From Cristatella mucedo (lineage: Eukaryota > Bryozoa > Phylactolaemata > Cristatellidae): DNA of 64,000 bases. Both the position numbers and the translations under genes were made by a program. Shown here piece by piece: positions 57,825 through 64,000 of the stretch. Where the stretch lies: positions 336,501 through 400,500 of the forward strand of contig WPIO01000151.1 in NCBI GenBank assembly GCA_009760855.2, in the 5' to 3' direction. The notes beneath the pieces are model-generated. The model searched no databases and had not been told where the DNA came from. It was given only the letters and a program-made list of their open reading frames with translations. Every line of letters starts with the position of its first letter. Positions within the stretch are counted from its first letter, which is position 1.

Positions 57825-58500
57825 CAATAATAATAATACATTTTTATAGCGACCCCGGATAATGCTGTTTCTTTTTAGGCACTTTGCATTAGCTCCAAGG
57901 AATGGCTAAAAAATGAACGGTCGTCCAGATAAGGAGCTTCGTTAGGTAGGGAGCTTCTGTATTTAGGTGCATTGTAGCTGCAAGCACGATCCCCGGAGGT
58001 TGAGAATAATAATGATACTCATAGATAATGCGCAGAATATTCTAGTAGAACTCACGCTCTGCCTAAGCACTTTGCTAATACTGGTAAAGGAATGCGTCAA
58101 TCTGTAATTAGTAGAATGAAGCGTCAGATTGGGTAGCACAGTAAATAAAATGTAAGTGAACGGAGTAAGAAAACGCTGCCAGGTACATGTGGGAGTTTAG
58201 CTTCCTTTTTTAATTTTGTACAAGTCGTGAGGTGTCTTGCGATCAATCAGTTCTGATTCCCAGGCTTAGCGAGCTTACGAACTGGAGGCACTTTCTCTAA
58301 ATTATCTGTGGTTGATTAGAGGCACAGCTAAATGAAAAATGTCAGAGAAGTGGGTGCTGCAACCATGAGCAGTAGGTAAATAGAAAGAAGGTATGCAAGA
58401 GCAAGTAAGAAAACACCTAAACTCGGGGACAAGGCCTATAAATCCATACACTCTTTTTGTAAGTTACTAGTGTCAATTTTGAGATGCCGTCTAATGGGGC
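57825..58500 (-). mobile_element. LINE-C fragments, antisense (weak)
   Basis: AATAATAATAATACA with a stem-loop-like GCGACCC..TTTAGGCACTTTGC resembles the LINE-A end but is diverged. A second such end lies at 58008-58075. Sequence from 58200 to 58400 matches the fragment at 46285-46600. Confidence 0.4.
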
Positions 58501-58839
58501 AGTTGTTACTTTCAAGACCGGCTGACACAGTTTCGAGATTTTTCTACCACTGTAAGCGTGTTTATTGCTCGTTCTTTAACGAAATGAGTCTGCATAATGT
58601 AGGCAATTCTATTTACAGCAGCGGAATTTTCCAGCTATTAAGTAATGGCCACGACCTACACAGACAGCTCCGTGGTATAGAGCGAAAATCTGGTTGAATT
58701 CCACTGCCGACTCTGGAAGCCCGACTGACTGCCACTCTCAATGCATCGGTTTTTATGCAGATTACCGCATAATCGGTTCCTAGCCGCCACACTTAAGGAA
58801 CCACAAATAATTCAAATCAGTTCTTATTAGTGATGCTGT
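58501..58839. other. Intron, unassigned
   Basis: Nothing recognised. Confidence 0.4.
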
Positions 58840-59718
58840 TGTGCAACCATCACCACGTGCTTGAAATTTAGGTGCCGTTTTTGACTGTGGCCTAATAACT
58901 AAATGCTTCATTCAGAAGACTGCTTCTACACCTTGCTATCAAGTCCGATCATTATCTAAGATTAGGAGTTGTCTTCCACGGTATCTTGCAAAAAATTACC
59001 AAGCTCCTTAGTCTTTTCTCGGCTTGATTATTATAATTCCCTATTGGCCGGGCTACCAAAAAGGCAACTAGGCAACAGCAGATGGCTATGAATATGGCTG
59101 TAAGATTAGTTTTCTATTGATACGGCTGCAAGGCTAATTTGCAAGTCTCCGAGGTTTGACAACGCGTCTCTTGGGCTAAAAGGGCTAGGATGACTGCCAA
59201 TTGATCAAGGAAACAGACCGAAGCTCTTACGTTGACCGACAAGGAAGGCCACGGCTTGGCTCCTCCATACCTAGCTGAACTGTTGCACCAGTTTCAGCCT
59301 CCTCGTGTCTTCAGGTCCTGTATGGACCATAAATTAGCTGTTCCATTCCTCTGCTTATAGACCGTTGGCGACAGAAGCTTTAGCTCTGCAGGTCCTAGAC
59401 TGTGGAACTCGCTTCCACGATTCCTATGCAGTGACAACTAGTCTCCTGCTTCCGACAGTGGCTCATCCTTTCCAGCGGTCCCGAGCCACTGCTTCCATGC
59501 CAGTCGCTACCTCAACTGCTCTCCTGACTCTGGTATGCTAAAAACTTTACCTTTACTCCGTTAGATGAAGTCGGTTAGCTCCCAAATGCGTACCAAAAGC
59601 CGCCTTGGCTTTGAGCGACCTATATAGCACTCTCCTACGTAACACCCACATCGTCTTTGTGGTTTTAGGAGATTGACCAAGAATAACCGTTATAAGCGGA
59701 GATACAATACATTACAGC
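58840..59718 (+). mobile_element. LINE-B 3' half, sense
   Basis: It carries the region after the catalytic box (AGAAGACTGCTTCTACA near 58915), the YNSLLAGLPK-like block (59020-59060), LWNSLPRFL (59400-59430) and the 3' UTR ending in AGATACAATACATTAC. Several frameshifts. Confidence 0.8.
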
Positions 59719-60300
59719 AGTCGTAATCTGGCTGAATTAGCTAGCTGCCGCTTCAACACAGGTTTGAATAAGTATCCAGCCAGTGGGTAACAATTCGCAG
59801 TTCTCAGATAACCTTAGTGCTTCTGAACGGAAACTCTAGAAAACTAAAAAGAGATTACTTAGTAAACAGGCTAGCAGTGCTGTCACCGGGCATGTATGAA
59901 AAATTCTCATCTATTTGGTTCTTGAGCCCCTGCGGAAGTATTGTTAATGCAAATGCGTACTCAGCGAGTAAATCACTATCGTAGTCTTTTCATTCTGACA
60001 ATGGGTTCTTTGGGTGATCCAAGATAAGTGATGCATAACCAGTACAAAGCAGCTCTGCTATTTGAGCTTATTGGTGATTTACTGCTGCGACAGTCTTCCT
60101 CCACCCTTAAGACCCTTACATAAAGGTATGATACCCGTCTGTTAAGCAACATTTTTCTGTGTGCCTGTTCCCAAATCTACTTTCAAAATACACCTAAGAC
60201 GCCGGCGTAATGCCTCGACAGAGGGGCCATTACAGTGCACTGTCTTGAACAGCGAGGTGTACACTCTGTCTCATGCATTGGCGCCTCGTTGCTTTTCTAG
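59719..60300. other. Intron, no recognised feature
   Basis: Unassigned; ends in the acceptor GCTTTTCTAG. Confidence 0.5.
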
Positions 60301-60438
60301 ATTGGACTGCAGCCGACACCGGAGAACAACCTAAGTTACTATGCTTTCATCGTGGTCTTTATATTTATTGGGTCATTTTTCTCACTGAATCTGTTCATTG
60401 GTGTCATTATCGACAACTTCAACATGCTAAAAAAGCAG
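60301..60438 (+). CDS. Channel exon: domain III S6
   Basis: The 46 codons are phase 0 on both sides, between TTGCTTTTCTAG and GTGCGT. After [16 protein letters not shown] comes the S6 helix [20 protein letters not shown], then [10 protein letters not shown]. Sodium channels have [20 protein letters not shown] and FNxQKKK, one of the most conserved parts of the family. The next exon should carry the III-IV linker with the inactivation gate (IFM or MFMT motif), but no such exon appears in the remaining 3.5 kb. The intron therefore continues past the window. Confidence 0.97.
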
Positions 60439-60559
60439 GTGCGTATGGCGTGAGCTTTTCTCGGGGTCAACCATGACTTCCACCGTGAGTAACGTGAAGA
60501 GGCCAAAGTACTAGATAACGTGGACTATTTTCTTGTCCTCACAGCTCAACAGCAACAAG
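60439..60559. other. Start of the final, unfinished intron
   Basis: No feature is seen before LINE-B begins. Confidence 0.5.
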
Positions 60560-60692
60560 TTAATTGGCTGCCAAAGACTTACCAAAAGCTGCTTCGGATT
60601 TGAGTGTGCTACTCAAAACTCCCCTGCCTAATACTACCTCGGTCTTTGTGACTTTGAGGAGCTACAGACGGAGATACTCTGCACTGCCCCAC
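60560..60692 (+). mobile_element. LINE-B 3' end fragment
   Basis: CCAAAGACTTACCAAAAGC..GGTCTTTGTGACTTTGAGGA and GCTACAGACGGAGATACTC are the final part of LINE-B. The ACATT units are lost. Confidence 0.75.
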
Positions 60693-61170
60693 TTCTGCCA
60701 AGCTTCATCACCTCCCAATAAAGTATTGAATCAACTTCAAGATCTTCTCTTTATGGCATACATGTCTCTTCATGCTCCTTCACCAGCCATGACCTATCCG
60801 ATCTCTTGGTTCTGGCTTCTGTAAACATCTACAATGACTGTGCACTATTTAAGCCTCGGCTAAGGCCAATCTGTTCATCTTTGCTTCCCATGAACTTGTC
60901 TACGCTGACCCTGTGTGCTTTGCGTGCTTACCTGTGCATTGTGCAGTGCATTTTATTAGCCAGGGGTACGACTAAATGGTATCCCAGCGGTTATACTTTG
61001 GATATTTTGCATGATTTATCTAAGCTTGATAACGTTCACGTAATCAAACCTTGATTAACTATTGCTTCCGTTGCAGCAAAGTATACGACGACTGGAAGAG
61101 CATTGTTATTTTTATGGAGCAATGCTGACAATCCTTTTTTATTATTATTAATTTTATTATTATTTGTATC
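60693..61170 (+). mobile_element. Degraded LINE-A-like 3' region
   Basis: The order CTGACCCTGTGTGCTTTGCG, GTTGCAGCAAAGTATACG and TTTTTATTATTATTA resembles a worn LINE-A 3' UTR and tail. The similarity is weak and another related family is possible. Confidence 0.4.
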
Positions 61171-61289
61171 TATAGCTCAGAGCTACTCACTTCAAGTGAG
61201 CTACCACATGGGCACCTGCTAGGTGATTGGCGTTGCCTCTACTTCCAAGTCTTCCCAGTAATCAAATAGTTACAGCCGATCACTGCAAC

Positions 61290-62040
61290 AGCCCTCCCTA
61301 CCACCGGTCGTGAAGCTGGGTAGCCCAACTGAGCAGTAAGTCTCCTGATCCAACAACGAACACTTTTTTGGCAGTAATAGCCTCGCCCGAGCCTAGTCTT
61401 ATGAAGTCAGCAGCAAGCATAGTCCGGCGGTCAGCAGAGAGGGATCTAGCCGTCTTCCCCTTCCCCTCATCCTCAGGTAACCCGTATGTTCCAAGCCTGT
61501 ACAGTTTCTGCATTGTCGAGTGACTTTTCATTCCATACCGACACGACAGTTGGCGGCATTTTTTAGTAGATAGATGTCACCATAGATGCCACTAATGCGT
61601 GGATTTGTGCTGCATTGCCGAGTCATCTGCCGAGACCCAATGCCTGCACCTCAGCGGCTCGGGGAGAGCCCCCGGAGTAGGAATCCGGAATAGGCAATCT
61701 CATCCCTGGTAGGGCCTGTAGGGCCTGGGCCTAATGATCGTGGGCTCCTGTAATCCACGTTCTCTCGCAATCTCCCGCATCAGGAGTCCATGTAGATACT
61801 CTCTAGGCACTTTACGAATAGCCAACGAGTGCCGGTCTCTCCGTTTTTTCGCATTAAGAGCGAGTCGACCGGTCTCGACCTCGACTCTGCACGTTGGCCC
61901 AGGCTTGCTCAGCCGTGCAGCTGCCGTCACTGGACTCGTCCTGTTGCCAAATGCCCGAAAACTAGAGGATTAAATTGCTCTGGTCGGTGCATGTTGACCT
62001 TGGACATCCTGAGCCACGGTCATTACATCGTGGTTAATTA
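61290..62040. other. GC-richer block of unknown origin
   Basis: Base composition is clearly richer in GC than the surroundings. Minus-strand frames at 61298-61531 and 61700-61930 are rich in Arg/Leu/Glu without a recognised domain. The 77-codon one contains LPEDEGKGKTARSLSADRR. It may be part of a further mobile element; no terminal repeats are visible. Confidence 0.3.
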
Positions 62041-62054
62041 GGCACGACTACAAC

Positions 62055-63415
62055 CTCTACCTTTGCTTTTGATAGTATCGATCATAAATTTCTTCCAGAG
62101 CGCCTTTCATCTCGCCTGGGCATCACTGGCACTGCCCTGCGATGGTTCAGGTCCTATCTCAGTGGAAGACTCCAGAGTATTGACGTGAATGGACGGAGAT
62201 CATCCAAGGTACCTCTGAAATATGGGGTACCTTAGGGCTCCATGCTAGGTCTGGTTCTTTTCACGGTTTCTACGGTATATATATCACTCTTGCTGATTGC
62301 CAAGCACAATCAAGGCTTTCACTTCTATGTGGATGACACTCAGTTGTACCTTTGCTTTGATCCCTCCCAGCCTTCGAGCAACTCGAATTCTCTCAACTCA
62401 CTGGCAGCATGTATTGATGACATCTTCACATGGATGGCAGCAAATATTCTTAAACTAAACGAGGATAAAACTAACTTACTACTTATGGGCAAATCAATTG
62501 TGATTCAGAAATTGGATAGGCTGGCACTAAAATCGGCTCTGCCAACAAATCTCCTGTTGAATCAGCTCGAAATATAAGTCTCATGTTCCGAAGTGACCTC
62601 TCGTTAGATGACCACATCAGCTCCACAGTCAAATCTGCCTACTTTTAGCTTCATGACATTGCTAAAATTCGGGCTTGTTTAGATACAGATACCACGTCTA
62701 ACTTGGTCCATACATTCGTGACATCCCGTCTCGACTTCTGCAACTCACTGCTTACTGGCCTACCGGCATATGCAATCAGGCGATTGCAGCTGGTGCAAAA
62801 CTCTGCAGCTAGGCTAGTCTGTCGTGAACATCACATGTCCACATCACACCACTTCTTGCCGACCTGCACTGGCTACCAGTCAAGCAACGGATTGACTTCA
62901 AGATTTTGTCGTTCCCTTTTAGGTCACTTCATTATTTGGCTCCAGCCTATTTCTCAGATCTACTCCCCACCAGGCCAAGCATCGTACCACCTGCTTTCAG
63001 AATCCAACAGCCTACCAATACCTCGTCCTAACCTCAAATTATTTGGAGACCGTGCATTTAGTTCGTATGCTCCCAAAGCCTGGAACTCCCTCCCGACTTG
63101 CGTCACAACATCCCTTGATTTGACCACATTTAAAAAGAACTTAAAAACACACCTACCTTAGGACAGTATTTATTGGGTCCCTGTGATTCGTCCTTCATGT
63201 GCTTACGGCTGCAGACACTGTGCATGCTGCCACTAACCACATTTGCATGCTGACCATGTGCATGTCACCCCTAACCATGCTATTCATGTTGTGTATCAAA
63301 CATGATATTACTCACCATTCAATTGCATTTTCCTTTGCAGTAAATGTAAAGCGCCTGGAAAGAGATTGAGTCCTTTGAGGGCGCTTTTATCAAGGGCATT
63401 ATTATTATTATCATT
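62055..63415 (+). mobile_element. LINE-A copy, RT to complete 3' end
   Basis: It has LGITGTALRWFRSYLSGRLQ in one frame near 62118-62175, a catalytic box FYVDDTQLYL (valine for alanine) near 62320-62350, [19 protein letters not shown] near 62718-62775, then RAFSSYAPKAWNSLPTCV near 63050-63105. The 3' UTR, stem-loop and (ATT)n follow. It carries several frameshifts and is 5'-truncated. Confidence 0.88.
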
Positions 63416-63689
63416 TGTTCATCTTGAGCACTTTCTTATTAGCACTGCTGTATTCCAGCAACTTGTTTCGTTCGGCATTAGCCGGGCAGACGTTTTCATC
63501 ATTACCGTGTTTTGCATTACCCAGTCTTATTTAATTCTTTTGTTATTATCTCTGGCTATGTGTTGTTGCTTGAGGACCCACTGCACGATATTTTGAAGCT
63601 AATGCTTAGCGCTGCAGAGCAATTTTTCAGACTCTGCAAAATGCCACTGCCTTTGCATGCAATTTGGCTCATAAAATATGCTGTCCAGT

Positions 63690-64000
63690 CGTGAGCTCAG
63701 AAATTGGAAACCTTATTGTTCGAAATAGTTTAGGCCAGTATGTCTCCTGTAGGATCTTAACTAAGTCCGGGTGTCCAGTTTGCAAGTGAGATTCGTGAGA
63801 TGACCCTATCAGCTCCGAACTAAAGTCCGCCAACTATCTACTGCGTAACGCTGCAAAGATTTGGGCTTACAATGATAAGGATAACTCGTGAAATTTCGTC
63901 CATGCATAAGTGATATCCTGTCTTAACTTCTGTAACAATCTATTCACAAGTTTTCGACCAGCACAATAAATCGATTACAGCAGATGTACTACTGTACGGC
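63690..64000 (+). mobile_element. Degraded LINE-A copy running off the window
   Basis: Blocks GAGATGACCCTATCAGCTCC, ATTTGGGCTTACAATGATAA and TCCTGTCTTAACTTCTGTAA occur in the LINE-A order of the segment between the catalytic box and LHWLPVK. Strongly diverged. Confidence 0.7.

Overview
This window is animal nuclear DNA, AT-rich, intron-heavy and dense in retrotransposons. Its one recognisable host gene is a four-domain voltage-gated cation channel of the sodium-channel (Nav) family on the + strand. About seventeen exons lie between 3598 and 60438. The gene is open at both ends. Domain I up to its pore loop lies upstream of the window, and the III-IV linker with domain IV lies downstream. Exons use GT-AG introns. 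Reading phases fit at almost every junction and no exon has an internal stop, so the gene looks functional. The metazoan-type channel, the microexon and the LINE/SINE types suggest an invertebrate with a large genome, but I cannot name the species.

Channel layout: domain I S6 (3598-3732); a 21-base microexon (5566-5586) and the I-II linker (6378-6638, 9882-about 10098); domain II S1 (to 14976), S2-S4 (20971-21174), S4-S5 (23866-24095), pore and S6 (24208-24367, 32512 onward); II-III linker (32512-41537); domain III S1-S3 (43322-43625), S4 (45296-45421), S5 and pore (50231-50602), S6 (60301-60438). The pore loops are unusual. The domain II filter position reads CMAW where sodium channels have CGEW, and domain III reads TFEGW where vertebrate-type channels have TFKGW. 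With domains I and IV outside the window, the full filter is unknown, but it is not DEKA, and the domain II residue does not match the DEEA filter of Nav2 channels either.

The introns are filled with old mobile elements. LINE-A is a CR1/L2-like non-LTR element with a reverse transcriptase, a 3' stem-loop ending AAGCGCC..GGCGCTT and an (ATT)n tail; at least twenty copies are seen on both strands. LINE-B is a second non-LTR element with an AP-endonuclease and reverse transcriptase and an ACATT-type 3' end; one near full-length copy lies at 25685-29143. LINE-C is a fainter third family. SINE-1 has a tRNA-like head joined to a tail that copies the LINE-A 3' stem-loop. SINE-2 is a second tRNA-headed family. 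Two LINE-B copies are nested at the same point of LINE-A, and LINE-A copies repeatedly meet in inverted orientation. Long (CT)n, (AG)n, (CA)n and (AT)n arrays lie in several introns. All reverse transcriptase copies are broken by stops and frameshifts. Family borders below were judged by eye and carry an uncertainty of roughly 10-50 bases unless stated.
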